From Campylobacter armoricus (GTDB lineage: Bacteria > Campylobacterota > Campylobacteria > Campylobacterales > Campylobacteraceae), in assembly GCF_013372105.1 (NCBI RefSeq), contig NZ_CP053825.1, positions 1,302,001 to 1,366,000 of the forward strand: a stretch of DNA of 64,000 bases. Direction: 5' to 3'. Below the pieces are notes generated by a model. That model was given only the letters and a program-made list of their open reading frames with translations, did no database searches and was not told the origin of the DNA. Numbering within the stretch: the stretch's first letter is position 1; every line of letters starts with the position of its first letter. This document shows positions 45,879 through 54,912 of this stretch, piece by piece. Position numbers and translations under genes: made by a program.

Positions 45879-45887
45879 CCCCCCCCC
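45879..45887 (-). repeat. G9 tract in the untranslated leader of pseA
   Basis: Nine C on the plus strand. In the pseA mRNA they form GGGGGGGGG followed by ATGA and then the GTG start. Tract length would change ribosome binding or spacing, not the reading frame. Confidence 0.9.
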
Positions 45888-45924
45888 AAAAAAAAATATA
45901 TATTCTTTTTATTTTCAAATCGAC

Positions 45925-45934
45925 TATAATTATA
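45925..45934. promoter_or_regulatory. Overlapping divergent -10 boxes
   Basis: TATAAT at 45925-45930 on the plus strand (for the TSUP permease gene) and TATAAT at 45934-45929 on the minus strand (for pseA) overlap by two bases. RNA polymerase could only use one at a time. The pseA transcript would start near 45922, so the G9 tract is inside its leader. Confidence 0.5.
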
Positions 45935-45995
45935 TTTTCTAAAGCTAAATAATTTTATTATGTTGTAATGATTTTTTTATAAACGAAGGTTTATT

Positions 45996-46775
45996 ATGGA
46001 TTTAACTTTACTTCCTTATTTGATTATAGGAATTTTTTCAGGTATGGCTTCTGGAGTTTTTGGTATAGGTGGCGGTATGATCATCGTTCCTTTTATGCTT
46101 ACTCTAGGGCTTAGCTCTCATCATGCTGTAGCAATTTCAGTAGTGCAAATGATCTTTGCTTCTATTTTTGGTTCATATTTAAACTATAAAAAGAAAAATT
46201 TAATCTTAAAAGATGGTTTTATCATAGGCTTTGGTGGCTTTTTAGGTGCGATGTTTAGTGGTATTTTACTCTCATATTTTTCAGATATAACCTTAACAAG
46301 TATTTTTTTATGTGTAAGTATTATTTTCTTTTTAAAATTTGCTTTTAATCAAAAAAGCACCATTGGAAATATCGATCATTCTAAAGTCCTAAAAAATTCT
46401 GTTTTGCTAATTTGTGGTATATTTACAGGAATTTTTGCCATATCTTTAGGTATTGGAGGCGGGCTTTTAATCACCCCTATTCTAGCTTATTTTTTAGGTT
46501 ATGATACTAAAAAAGTAGTTCCGCTTAGTTTATTTTTTGTGATATTTGCTTCAATTTCAGGAATTAGTTCTTTTTTTTATAATGACATTATCGATAAAGA
46601 AGTATTACAAAATGGAAGTCTAGTGGGGCTTAGTTCTATGCTAGGGGTTTATATTGGCATCAAAATCATGGAAAAACTTAATCTTAAATCCCATCGTATA
46701 GCACTTTTAGGTATTTATACTCTTTCTATAGCTATGACTATTGTGAGTTTGATTAAAAAGATAAATTTATTTTAA
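45996..46775 (+). CDS. TSUP (TauE/SafE) family membrane permease
   Basis: A 259-residue membrane protein with about eight hydrophobic segments in two similar halves. Each half contains a glycine motif: GVFGIGGGMIIVPFML near residue 25 and SLGIGGGLLITPILAY near 160. The family moves sulfite, sulfoacetate or other organosulfur anions; the substrate here is unknown. It lies at the junction between the glycosylation island and the flhB block. Its stop overlaps the convergent flhB end by 9 bases. Confidence 0.88.
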   Translation: MDLTLLPYLIIGIFSGMASGVFGIGGGMIIVPFMLTLGLSSHHAVAISVVQMIFASIFGSYLNYKKKNLILKDGFIIGFGGFLGAMFSGILLSYFSDITLTSIFLCVSIIFFLKFAFNQKSTIGNIDHSKVLKNSVLLICGIFTGIFAISLGIGGGLLITPILAYFLGYDTKKVVPLSLFFVIFASISGISSFFYNDIIDKEVLQNGSLVGLSSMLGVYIGIKIMEKLNLKSHRIALLGIYTLSIAMTIVSLIKKINLF

Positions 46776-47843
46776 TCTATCAGCAAATTTTTGTCTATTA
46801 GAAGTATAAACAAAGCTCAAAACTTCCGCTACTGCTTTAAAAAGCTCTGGCGGGATAAGATCATTTACTTCGCAAGATTTGTAAAGTTCTCTTGCTAAAG
46901 GTGGATTTTCATAAATCATAACATTATATTCATATGCCATATCTTTTATACGCAAAGCTAAAAAATCCACCCCCTTAGCTAAAACTTTAGGTGCTGATTC
47001 TTTAGAACTATCATAACGCAAAGCAACAGCATAATGAGTAGGATTGGTAATTACAACATCAGCACTAGCAACATCTTGCACCATTCTACGCCTTGCTGCT
47101 TCCATTTGCAAACGGCGAATTCTTCCTTTTACCAAAGGATCTCCTTCGCTTTGCTTATATTCATCTTTAATTTCTTGCTTACTCATACGCAAATTTTTAA
47201 AGTATTGATATCTTACCAAAAGTATATCTAAAAATCCTATAATCAAAAAAGCTATAATAACAACAGCTGCTAAAATTATAGCCTTATCTCTAAGCCATAA
47301 AAGTTGAGGATAAATTGTATAAAGTTCTACTCTAGGGAGTTCTTTCATAAACTGCAATAAAAAAACAAAAGCTATACCAAAAACTATCCCAACTTTTAGT
47401 ATAATTTTTAAAGCTTCAATAATTTTCTTCAAAGAAAAAAGATTTTTAAGACCATTAATAGGATTAATTTTATTAAAATTTGGAGTAATTGGCTTAGTAG
47501 TAAAGATAAATCCAAATTGCATTAAATTACCAAGCACACCTGCTACCATAATAATTAAAGTAATAGGCAAAACCATAATAAACATTTCTATCATGGTTTT
47601 AACAATAATTTTTTGTAAAATTTTCAAATCAATTTCAATACCTATAAAGCTTTGATAAAATCTATATAAACCACTAATTCTCTCACCTATAAAGGGTAAC
47701 ATAGCCAAAACCACAACTACAGCTATAACAAGCACAGCTACAGCTGAAGCATCTTGACTTTTTGGGACATTGCCCTCTTGTCTTGCATCTTCTATTTTCT
47801 TGGATGTGGGTTCTTCTGTTTTTTCTTGATCATCAGCAGCCAT
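46767..47843 (-). CDS. flhB: Flagellar export switch protein FlhB
   Basis: Membrane component of the flagellar type III export gate that controls the change from rod/hook to filament export. The 358-residue protein has four membrane helices and the self-cleavage motif NPTH in VVITNPTHYAVALRYD near residue 265. The C-terminal cytoplasmic domain is intact. In C. jejuni FlhB is also needed for sigma-54-dependent flagellar gene expression. Here it is separated from motAB-polA by an MCP, ahpC and the fdxA-to-fabH genes. Confidence 0.95.
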   Translation of the reverse strand: MAADDQEKTEEPTSKKIEDARQEGNVPKSQDASAVAVLVIAVVVVLAMLPFIGERISGLYRFYQSFIGIEIDLKILQKIIVKTMIEMFIMVLPITLIIMVAGVLGNLMQFGFIFTTKPITPNFNKINPINGLKNLFSLKKIIEALKIILKVGIVFGIAFVFLLQFMKELPRVELYTIYPQLLWLRDKAIILAAVVIIAFLIIGFLDILLVRYQYFKNLRMSKQEIKDEYKQSEGDPLVKGRIRRLQMEAARRRMVQDVASADVVITNPTHYAVALRYDSSKESAPKVLAKGVDFLALRIKDMAYEYNVMIYENPPLARELYKSCEVNDLIPPELFKAVAEVLSFVYTSNRQKFADRLK

Positions 47844-47884
47844 AAAAAACCTTACTAAGAATTAAAAGTAAGATTATAACATTT

Positions 47885-47920
47885 AAATCCAAGTATCAAC
47901 AAATTTAAATACTTGGATTT
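47885..47920 (-). terminator. Terminator hairpin after the chemoreceptor gene
   Basis: 12-bp stem AAATCCAAGTAT / ATACTTGGATTT with a 12-base loop, between the MCP stop and the flhB start. Confidence 0.7.
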
Positions 47921-47929
47921 TATATCTAT

Positions 47930-49912
47930 CTAAAACCTCTTCTTCCTAGCATCTTCTAAGATATCATTAGCTATCTTATTAACATTATCAGATATTACTG
48001 CACTATCATTAGCTATTTTTAAGTTCTCTTGGGTTACATGATCAATTTGAGCTACAGCATCATTTATTTGAGTAATACCTGTAGTTTGTTCTTTAATACT
48101 CTCACCCATTTCATTAATAGATTGAACTAAGATATTAGTATTAGCTTCTATTTCACCTAAAGACTTTTGAGTTCTTTCAGCTAGGTTTCTAACTTCATCA
48201 GCAACAACAGCAAAGCCTCTACCGTGTTCTCCTGCACGAGCAGCTTCAATAGCAGCATTTAATGCAAGCAAGTTAATTTGATCAGCAATATCACCTATAA
48301 TAGAAGTAACATTTTTAATCTCTTCACTTTGAGCAATAACTTCACTAGTTTTATGAGATACATTTTGCATAGAAGAAGTAATTTCTTCTAGTGCTGCTGC
48401 TGTTTCTTCTAAAGAAGAAGCTTGGCTTGATGAAGAATCTGTTAAATCTTTAACAGCACTTTGTAATTTACCACTTTCAGTAGCAAGTAAAGAAGCAAAT
48501 TCTGATGATTGTCTTAACATAACTACTATTTCTTTACCTAAGGTATTAGTAGTTACTTCAACTCCACCTTTAGCATTTTTAACTTCAGTTGTAAAGTCTA
48601 ATGCCTTATAGCTATCAAATACTCTATTAATTTCATTCATATTAGAACCAATTTTTGCTTCTAATACATTAAGCATTTCATTTAATACATTTTTTAATTC
48701 TATTAATTGAGGATTAGCAGGAATTGCAGTAATTCTTGCTGTTAGATTACCACTTTCTATTTCTTTAGCTGTATCTACTGATTGTTCTACTGCTTTAGCA
48801 TCTTGTTCTAGTGCATTTTTAGTTTTAGTGATATTTTCATTGATAGCTTTAGCCATAGCACCAAACTCATCATTAGTATTAACATTAATCATAGTAGAGT
48901 CTTTTGTTTTATGATTGATGAAATCAAAGAATGAGTTAAGGCCGGTTTGGATGATAGCGATAGGTTTTAAATTTTTAACAATAGCAAATCTTATTAATAC
49001 CAATGCTATAACTATAGCTATTAATGCTATGATAATTTGTTGGAATAAAACTTTATTAACTGCTTCTGTATATACAGATTCATTGGTAATAGAACATACA
49101 ATATATTTAGGGTTTAGTGATTGAGTACAAGTTGCTACTTGAGTTTTACCTTGACTATCTTTAGCATAAAATAGAGTTTCTTCTTTATTTGGGTCAATTA
49201 AGTCAGGATTAGCTTTAATTGCATTAGATATATTAATACTTAAATCATTTTTAGTAAGCATTCTATCTTTTTCTTCATGAAAAACTATAGTTCCTTCTTT
49301 ATCATACACAGCAGCATAAGAGCTATTAGAATGACCTAAAGCTAAAACATCTTTAGCGAAAGTATGAAGATTATAATCACCACCTACAACAGCCAAAAGT
49401 TTTCCATTGTTAAAAACAGGAGTTGTATAAGATATAGTTATTGAATCATCTTCTATACTTTTATAAGGATCGCTCACTGTTAATTTTTTAAGTTGCTTTG
49501 ATTCTTGATACCATGGTCTAGTTCTTGCATCAAATCCTGTTTTTTCAGGACTTCTAACAACTTTATTTGACTGATACAAGCTACCATCTTTTTCAAATCC
49601 AATATAAACTACATCAAATCCAGCTGAATTTTTTGTAACTTCTAGTAAATCAAACAATTCATCGGTATTTAAATTTGGGTTTTTTGACACAAGTTCAGCA
49701 ATAGAGCTAATAGCACTTCTTTTAGATAAAGAGTATATATTATATGCTCCATTTACATCAAACATAGTCTTTTTTTGTATTTCTTCTAAGTAGTAAGCAG
49801 TGTTTTGTTTAGTTTCATAATAGTTAATTGCATTAACAACTATTAAAATAATAGCTATTAAAAAACAAACTAGCATTGTAAGTTTGCCAGATAAGCTTTT
49901 TGATATAAACAT
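47930..49912 (-). CDS. Methyl-accepting chemotaxis protein with Cache sensor
   Basis: Chemoreceptor of 660 residues. A membrane helix at about 8-30 is followed by a periplasmic dCache-type sensor (about 35-290, including [17 protein letters not shown] and a second lobe around VAVYDKEG-like sequence), a second helix near 295-315 and a HAMP-like linker. The cytoplasmic coiled-coil contains the hairpin tip [20 protein letters not shown] near 560. The sensor features suggest a small-molecule ligand, perhaps an amino acid or organic acid, but this cannot be read off. No MCP lies between flhB and ahpC in C. jejuni, so this is an insertion or rearrangement. Confidence 0.92.
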   Translation of the reverse strand: MFISKSLSGKLTMLVCFLIAIILIVVNAINYYETKQNTAYYLEEIQKKTMFDVNGAYNIYSLSKRSAISSIAELVSKNPNLNTDELFDLLEVTKNSAGFDVVYIGFEKDGSLYQSNKVVRSPEKTGFDARTRPWYQESKQLKKLTVSDPYKSIEDDSITISYTTPVFNNGKLLAVVGGDYNLHTFAKDVLALGHSNSSYAAVYDKEGTIVFHEEKDRMLTKNDLSINISNAIKANPDLIDPNKEETLFYAKDSQGKTQVATCTQSLNPKYIVCSITNESVYTEAVNKVLFQQIIIALIAIVIALVLIRFAIVKNLKPIAIIQTGLNSFFDFINHKTKDSTMINVNTNDEFGAMAKAINENITKTKNALEQDAKAVEQSVDTAKEIESGNLTARITAIPANPQLIELKNVLNEMLNVLEAKIGSNMNEINRVFDSYKALDFTTEVKNAKGGVEVTTNTLGKEIVVMLRQSSEFASLLATESGKLQSAVKDLTDSSSSQASSLEETAAALEEITSSMQNVSHKTSEVIAQSEEIKNVTSIIGDIADQINLLALNAAIEAARAGEHGRGFAVVADEVRNLAERTQKSLGEIEANTNILVQSINEMGESIKEQTTGITQINDAVAQIDHVTQENLKIANDSAVISDNVNKIANDILEDARKKRF

Positions 49913-50023
49913 TAAAAACTCCTTTGTTTTTTATTTAAAGCAGGAATTTTATTTTATCAAATTAAATAAAAAATTAATATTTAAATAGTTAACTATCAAA
50001 GATATAGAGTAGTAATAATGAAG

Positions 50024-50054
50024 AAAAAACCAAAAGATAAACTTTTGGTTTTTT
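50024..50054. terminator. Terminator after ahpC
   Basis: Perfect 13-bp stem AAAAAACCAAAAG / CTTTTGGTTTTTT with an ATAAA loop, 4 bases beyond the ahpC stop. U-rich on both strands. Confidence 0.85.
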
Positions 50055-50057
50055 AAT

Positions 50058-50654
50058 TTATAGTTTATTTTCATTTTTACTAAGATAATCAGCAACACCT
50101 TTAGGATCAGCTTTCATACCTTCATCACCTTTGTTCCAACCAGCTGGACAAACCTCACCATGTTCATTAGTAAATAACATAGTATCAACCATTCTAATCA
50201 TTTCATCAATATTTCTACCAAGTGGTAAATCATTTATAACAGCATGACGAATTGTTCCATCAGCATCAAGCAAAAAAGAACCTCTTAAAGCAACTGCTTC
50301 ACCAAATAATACATCAAAATTCCTAGCAATTTGCTTTGTTAAATCAGCCACTAAAGGAAATTTAACTTGACCAATACCACCTTGATTAACTGGCATATTT
50401 TTCCATGCAAAATGTGAAAATTCATTATCGCAAGATACACCAATTACTTCAATACCTCTATCTTTAAAGTCTTGATATCTTTTATCAAAAGCTATAATTT
50501 CAGATGGACAAACAAAAGTAAAATCTTTTGGATAGAAAAATACTACAGCACCTTTTGGTCCAATATTTTTATAAAGATTAAAGTCTTCAACTATTTCATT
50601 ACTTCCTAATACAGCTGGTGCTGTAAAATCAATAGCTTTTTTGGTTACTATCAT
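50058..50654 (-). CDS. ahpC: Alkyl hydroperoxide reductase AhpC
   Basis: Typical 2-Cys peroxiredoxin of 198 residues. The peroxidatic Cys49 lies in FTFVCPSEI and the resolving Cys169 in EVCPAGW. It reduces hydrogen peroxide and organic peroxides and is the main alkyl peroxide defence of Campylobacter, where it is iron- and PerR-regulated. It is divergent from fdxA over an AT-rich 184-base region, the same arrangement as in C. jejuni. A GGAG ribosome site precedes the ATG. Confidence 0.96.
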   Translation of the reverse strand: MIVTKKAIDFTAPAVLGSNEIVEDFNLYKNIGPKGAVVFFYPKDFTFVCPSEIIAFDKRYQDFKDRGIEVIGVSCDNEFSHFAWKNMPVNQGGIGQVKFPLVADLTKQIARNFDVLFGEAVALRGSFLLDADGTIRHAVINDLPLGRNIDEMIRMVDTMLFTNEHGEVCPAGWNKGDEGMKADPKGVADYLSKNENKL

Positions 50655-50838
50655 AATTATCTCCTAATTAATAAATTTTATTTGTAACGAAATAATATCA
50701 TTTGTAAATTTAAAATTATATTAATTGTGTAAAATTATCCATAAATTATTTTTATTATCAAAATTAAAAGATTTTAAGAATAAAATTAAGACTATTTTGA
50801 TAATCTTATATTCAGTATTTAATATTAAGGAGTAAAAA

Positions 50839-51123
50839 ATGGCAGTTAAAATTACTGATATTTGTATAGCATGTGGTTCTTGTATAGATGAGTGTCCTGT
50901 TAGTGCAATCGTAGATGATGCAAACAATCCAGAAGGTGAAGATAGATATTATGTATATGCTGATAAATGTGTTGAGTGTGTAGGACATAATGATCAACCA
51001 GCTTGTGCAAGTGCTTGCCCGACTGATGGCTGTATTGTATGGAGTGATGTAGTTAGCGGGCAACCAAGCCGTGACAATATCGGAAACGATTTAAGAGATG
51101 GTTCAACTCCGGTATTTGCCTAA
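50839..51123 (+). CDS. fdxA: 2[4Fe-4S] ferredoxin FdxA
   Basis: A 94-residue ferredoxin. The first cluster motif is CIACGSCIDECP; the second, CVECVGHNDQPACASACP, has the insertion seen in epsilonproteobacterial ferredoxins. A further Cys occurs in DGCIVW. In C. jejuni fdxA lies next to ahpC, is iron-induced and contributes to aerotolerance. AAGGAG precedes the ATG, and a long hairpin follows the stop. Confidence 0.95.
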   Translation: MAVKITDICIACGSCIDECPVSAIVDDANNPEGEDRYYVYADKCVECVGHNDQPACASACPTDGCIVWSDVVSGQPSRDNIGNDLRDGSTPVFA

Positions 51124-51134
51124 ATAATACTTTA

Positions 51135-51165
51135 TACAAGTATCTTTAAGCTAAAGATACTTGTA
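51135..51165 (+). terminator. Terminator after fdxA
   Basis: Perfect 14-bp stem TACAAGTATCTTTA / TAAAGATACTTGTA with an AGC loop, a few bases after the fdxA stop. Confidence 0.8.
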
Positions 51166-51214
51166 ACTTCTTCTATAAAATACTAAATTTATATAATTTT
51201 AAAACATTTTTTGT

Positions 51215-51220
51215 TATAAT
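51215..51220 (+). promoter_or_regulatory. Candidate -10 box for ndk operon
   Basis: TATAAT preceded by a T-run, about 40 bases before the ndk start. It probably drives ndk-DUF177-rpmF-plsX-fabH, which follow with short gaps or overlaps. Confidence 0.5.
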
Positions 51221-51260
51221 TAACTCTTTTATAAACATAAAACTTTAGAAGGGAATGATT

Positions 51261-51674
51261 TTGGAAAAAACACTTTCTATTATTAAACCTGATGCAGTAA
51301 AAAAAGGTGTTATTGGTCAAATTTTAACACGCTTTGAAAGCAATGGCCTAAGAATAGCAGCAACAAAAAAAATACAGCTTTCAGAAAAAGAAGCACAAGA
51401 ATTTTATGCTATACATAAAAATAGACCTTTTTTTAAAGATTTGGTTGAATTCATGATCAGTGGTCCAGTTGTGGTTTCTGTTTTAGAAGGCGAAAATGCT
51501 GTATTGAAAAACAGAGAGTTGATGGGTGCTACAAATCCAAAAGAAGCGGCTCCTGGTACTATTAGAGCAGATTTTGCAGATAGTATTGACGCAAACGCAG
51601 TTCATGGAAGTGATAGCTTAGAAAATGCAAAAATTGAGATAGAATTTTTCTTTTCAAAAACTGAAATTTTATAA
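51261..51674 (+). CDS. ndk: Nucleoside diphosphate kinase
   Basis: Transfers the terminal phosphate between NTPs and NDPs via a phospho-histidine. The protein is 137 residues from a TTG at 51261, giving the conserved N-terminus [16 protein letters not shown], with GAAGGG at good spacing. An ATG at 51255 in the same frame sits directly after the ribosome site and is less likely. The active-site His is in NAVHGSDS near residue 117. The stop overlaps the next start (ATGA-type). Confidence 0.95.
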   Translation: MEKTLSIIKPDAVKKGVIGQILTRFESNGLRIAATKKIQLSEKEAQEFYAIHKNRPFFKDLVEFMISGPVVVSVLEGENAVLKNRELMGATNPKEAAPGTIRADFADSIDANAVHGSDSLENAKIEIEFFFSKTEIL

Positions 51675-52030
51675 TGAAAATTGCCTTTGCAAAACTTAGC
51701 TCTGTAGCTTATCCTTTTAAACTAGATCTTGATAATATAGTTTTTGAAGGAACTATTACAAAAGTTAACCCAAAACTAGCTAAAATAAAAGCTAATTTCA
51801 AAGGATTTACTTATAGAAATTGCGATCGATGCGGTGATGAAATGGAGCTTGAAATTAATCAAAACATAGAGCTTTTTGCAAGTGATGGAATTTTTAAAGA
51901 TGAAAATAACACTTTAAGTGACACTATGGAGTTTTTTGACTCTCATATAGATTTAATAGAACTTGCTACAAGTGAATTACAGTCTTATTTAAGTGATTAT
52001 TTTTATTGCAACAAATGCTTATCAAATTAA
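51674..52030 (+). CDS. DUF177/YceD-like protein
   Basis: A 118-residue protein upstream of rpmF, where the DUF177/YceD family is found across bacteria. It contains CDRCGDEMELE near residue 53 and CNKCLSN at the end, two CxxC pairs that could bind zinc. YceD has been linked to 23S rRNA processing or assembly in other organisms, so that role is inferred. One-base overlap with ndk. Confidence 0.8.
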   Translation: MKIAFAKLSSVAYPFKLDLDNIVFEGTITKVNPKLAKIKANFKGFTYRNCDRCGDEMELEINQNIELFASDGIFKDENNTLSDTMEFFDSHIDLIELATSELQSYLSDYFYCNKCLSN

Positions 52031-52044
52031 CAAAGGAGTAAAAA

Positions 52045-52191
52045 ATGGCGGTACCTAAGAGAAGAGTGAGTAAAACTCGTGCAGCTAAGCGTAGAACTCA
52101 TTATAAAGTTACTCTACCTATGCCTATTAAAGACAAAGATGGTAGCTACAAAATGCCTCATCGTGTAAATCCAACAACTAAGGAATATTAA
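52045..52191 (+). CDS. rpmF: 50S ribosomal protein L32
   Basis: A 48-residue basic ribosomal protein starting [20 protein letters not shown] and ending VNPTTKEY. A strong AAAGGAG site lies before the ATG. It has no zinc-binding cysteines (C-minus type). It lies in the usual DUF177-rpmF-plsX-fabH order, which links ribosome and lipid synthesis genes. Confidence 0.96.
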   Translation: MAVPKRRVSKTRAAKRRTHYKVTLPMPIKDKDGSYKMPHRVNPTTKEY

Positions 52192-52197
52192 AAAACA

Positions 52198-53187
52198 ATG
52201 ATTAGCATTGCTATTGACGCAATGGGTGGAGATTTTGGGGAAAAACCTATTATTGATGGAGTAATCCAAGCTTTAAGTGAGAAAAAATTTAAGGCTGTTT
52301 TAGTAGGGGATCCTCAAAAACTAAAAAAAATGATCCCTCAAGAATTAAATTCATTTATAGAATACGAAGAAGCTTACGATGTATTTGCTATGGATGAAAA
52401 TTCTACCGATGCCTTAAAAAGAAAAAATAGTACTATTTATAAAGCTATCGATTTAGTAAGAAATCAAAAAGCTAAAGCTGTTGTTTCTGCTGGACATAGT
52501 GGTGCTACTATGAGCTTAGCTACTTTAAGACTTGGAAGATTAGCCAATATTGCTAGACCTGCAATTGCAACTTTAATGCCAAATATTAATTCTAGAACTC
52601 TTGTATTAGATGTTGGAGCAAATGTTGATTGTAAAAGCGAACATTTATTTCAATTTGCTATTATGGGTGAAGCTTATGCTAAAGAAATTTTAAAAATCGA
52701 CAAACCTAGAGTTGCATTACTTTCCAATGGAGAAGAAGAATGCAAGGGCAATGAGCTTACCAAAGAAACACATCAATTATTAAAACAGCTTCCAAATTTT
52801 GTTGGAAATGCAGAAGGGAGAGATATTTTTAATGGTTCGATTGATGTATTAGTATGTGATGGATTTAATGGTAATATTTTACTTAAAACTGGCGAGGGTG
52901 TTGCAAGTGTTATAACAAAACTTTTAAAACAAGAAATTCAAAAATCTTTTTTAGCAAAACTTGGTTATCTTTTGGTAAAACCAGCATTTAATGAATTAAA
53001 AACACATATAGACTATGAAGAATATGGTGGTGCTCCTTTACTTGGTGTAAAAGAATGCGTTATCATAAGTCATGGAAAAAGTGGTCCAAAAGCTATTAAA
53101 AATGCTATTTTTCAAGCGTTAAATTTTGCCCAGTCAAATATCAATACAACGATAGAAAAAGAACTTTCTCATTATGAAATCAAATAA
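52198..53187 (+). CDS. plsX: Phosphate acyltransferase PlsX
   Basis: Makes acyl-phosphate from acyl-ACP for PlsY in phospholipid synthesis. The 329-residue protein begins [18 protein letters not shown] and has [12 protein letters not shown] near 100, [12 protein letters not shown] and [11 protein letters not shown]. Only 6 bases separate it from rpmF, and it overlaps fabH by 14 bases. Confidence 0.96.
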   Translation: MISIAIDAMGGDFGEKPIIDGVIQALSEKKFKAVLVGDPQKLKKMIPQELNSFIEYEEAYDVFAMDENSTDALKRKNSTIYKAIDLVRNQKAKAVVSAGHSGATMSLATLRLGRLANIARPAIATLMPNINSRTLVLDVGANVDCKSEHLFQFAIMGEAYAKEILKIDKPRVALLSNGEEECKGNELTKETHQLLKQLPNFVGNAEGRDIFNGSIDVLVCDGFNGNILLKTGEGVASVITKLLKQEIQKSFLAKLGYLLVKPAFNELKTHIDYEEYGGAPLLGVKECVIISHGKSGPKAIKNAIFQALNFAQSNINTTIEKELSHYEIK

Positions 53188-54157
53188 AGCTTCCTTAAAA
53201 AGCATAGCTTCATATATACCTGAAAAAATTTTAAATAATTTCGATTTAGAAAAAATGGTTCAAACTGACAATGAATGGATATTAAGAAGAACAGGAATAG
53301 AACAAAGACATATAGCAAATGATGATGAAAATACAAGTGATCTTGGCACTAAAGCAGCTATTAAAGCTATACAAAGAGCAAACTTAAATCCTCAAGATAT
53401 TGATGCTATTATTGTCGCTACTTTAAGCCCAGATTACTTCACTATGCCATCAACCGCATGTAAAATTGCTCATAATTTAGGTTTAAAAAATATCACTGCC
53501 TTTGATATCTCTGCTGCTTGTTCGGGATTTATTTATTTATTAGAACTTGCTAAGTCTATGGTTGAAAGTGGTATTAAAAAAAATGTGCTAATAATAGGTG
53601 CTGAAAAAATAAGCTCTATTATAGACTATACAGATAGAAGCATGTGTGTTTTATTTGGAGATGGAGCTGGAGCTGGAGTTGTATCATTAGATGATAATTT
53701 TCCCATTATAGATATTCACACTGCAAGTGATGGTGAATTTGGTGATTTATTAATGACTCAACGCTCCCAACAAAGTAATATTTGTATGCCACTTTCTATG
53801 CAAATGAAAGGCAATGAAGTTTTTAAAATCGCGGTAAATACTTTAAGTAATGATGTAATTAATATTTTAGCTAAAAATAATATCAACGCAAATGAGATTG
53901 ATCTTTTTATACCTCATCAAGCTAATTTAAGAATTATTAAAGCCGTTCAAGAAAAATTAAATTTTAAAGATCAACAATGTGTAGTTACTGTACAAAAATA
54001 TGGAAATACTTCAGCTGCTTCTATACCTATGGCTATAAATGATGCTTATGAAGATGGTAGATTAAAGCAAGGTTCTTTAATACTTTTAGATGCTTTTGGC
54101 GGAGGTTTTACCTGGGGTTCAGCACTACTTCGTTTTGGAGGAAAAAACGATAAATAA
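53174..54157 (+). CDS. fabH: 3-oxoacyl-ACP synthase III FabH (housekeeping)
   Basis: Starts fatty acid synthesis by condensing acetyl-CoA with malonyl-ACP. The 327-residue protein carries Cys116 in [11 protein letters not shown], His in [11 protein letters not shown] and Asn in [11 protein letters not shown]. Its position after plsX marks it as the housekeeping copy, unlike the two KASIII genes of the glycosylation island. It is convergent with motB, and a shared hairpin spans both ends. Confidence 0.96.
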   Translation: MKSNKASLKSIASYIPEKILNNFDLEKMVQTDNEWILRRTGIEQRHIANDDENTSDLGTKAAIKAIQRANLNPQDIDAIIVATLSPDYFTMPSTACKIAHNLGLKNITAFDISAACSGFIYLLELAKSMVESGIKKNVLIIGAEKISSIIDYTDRSMCVLFGDGAGAGVVSLDDNFPIIDIHTASDGEFGDLLMTQRSQQSNICMPLSMQMKGNEVFKIAVNTLSNDVINILAKNNINANEIDLFIPHQANLRIIKAVQEKLNFKDQQCVVTVQKYGNTSAASIPMAINDAYEDGRLKQGSLILLDAFGGGFTWGSALLRFGGKNDK

Positions 54158-54173
54158 TATTTTATTTATCGTT
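54146..54173. terminator. Bidirectional terminator between fabH and motB
   Basis: 12-bp stem AACGATAAATAA / TTATTTATCGTT with a TATT loop. It includes the last codons and stops of both convergent genes. Confidence 0.75.
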
Positions 54174-54903
54174 TAAAAGTCCCTATTTGATCTAATACTG
54201 ATTTTTTAGTTTGATTATCTGATGAATCCACACGAATATAAAATTCGACCCTATTATTTATTTCATCTTCTTTATTGGTAGTTAATGGAAAATTATCACC
54301 AAAACTGACAATTATTAATTGAGTTGGATTTATCCCTCTAGAAATCAAATAATCTGCTACAACTTGAGCTCTTTTGCTTGCTAAATCAAAATTTCTTTTA
54401 GGATCTTTATCACTTGCATCGGTATAACCTCTAAGCTCTATTTGAGCTTGAGGTGGCATTCTTTTTAATACTTCACCAATACGCTTTAAAAAATCTTGCA
54501 CATCGGCTGAGTCAATTTGTATGCTACCTCTAGCAAATTCAACCCTTGCAGGCAAATTTAAAATTATATTATTTTCCCTTTGATCTAATGCTGCTTTTAA
54601 TTTTTCTATGTTTTCTTGTTGAGTAATACTTAATTTTTTAAGTTTTTCAAGTTCTTCAACATTGGCATTAGATGGAGCACTATATTTATTATGAACTTCA
54701 CTCTCTTTTTCTAAAGGATTCGAAGCAGTAAATTCAAAAATTTTAACAAATTCAGTTTTTAAGGCTTCTGTTTTAGCAGGATTGCTTTCAGAAATCGCCC
54801 AAAGAGCGATGAAAAGTGCCAAAAGCAAACTTAAAAAGTCTGCATAAGGCACAGCCCATCTTTCACCTGTTGGACATTCTGGACATTTATGTTTTTTTCC
54901 CAT
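54166..54903 (-). CDS. motB: Flagellar stator protein MotB
   Basis: Peptidoglycan-anchored stator subunit. The 245-residue protein has one N-terminal membrane helix with the proton-carrying Asp in VPYADFLSLLLALFIALWAI, a plug/linker region, and an OmpA-like domain with ELRGYTDASD and ASKRAQVVADYL near the C-terminus. It is paired with motA, 9 bases upstream. Confidence 0.95.
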   Translation of the reverse strand: MGKKHKCPECPTGERWAVPYADFLSLLLALFIALWAISESNPAKTEALKTEFVKIFEFTASNPLEKESEVHNKYSAPSNANVEELEKLKKLSITQQENIEKLKAALDQRENNIILNLPARVEFARGSIQIDSADVQDFLKRIGEVLKRMPPQAQIELRGYTDASDKDPKRNFDLASKRAQVVADYLISRGINPTQLIIVSFGDNFPLTTNKEDEINNRVEFYIRVDSSDNQTKKSVLDQIGTFKR

Positions 54904-54912
54904 TTCTAACTC

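Noticed and set aside
48915-49124. Plus-strand ORF inside the chemoreceptor gene
   Set aside because: Shadow of the MCP membrane segment and linker; no independent support.
50721-51063. Two minus-strand ORFs around the fdxA start
   Set aside because: They lie opposite the well-supported ferredoxin gene and its promoter and show no recognisable features.
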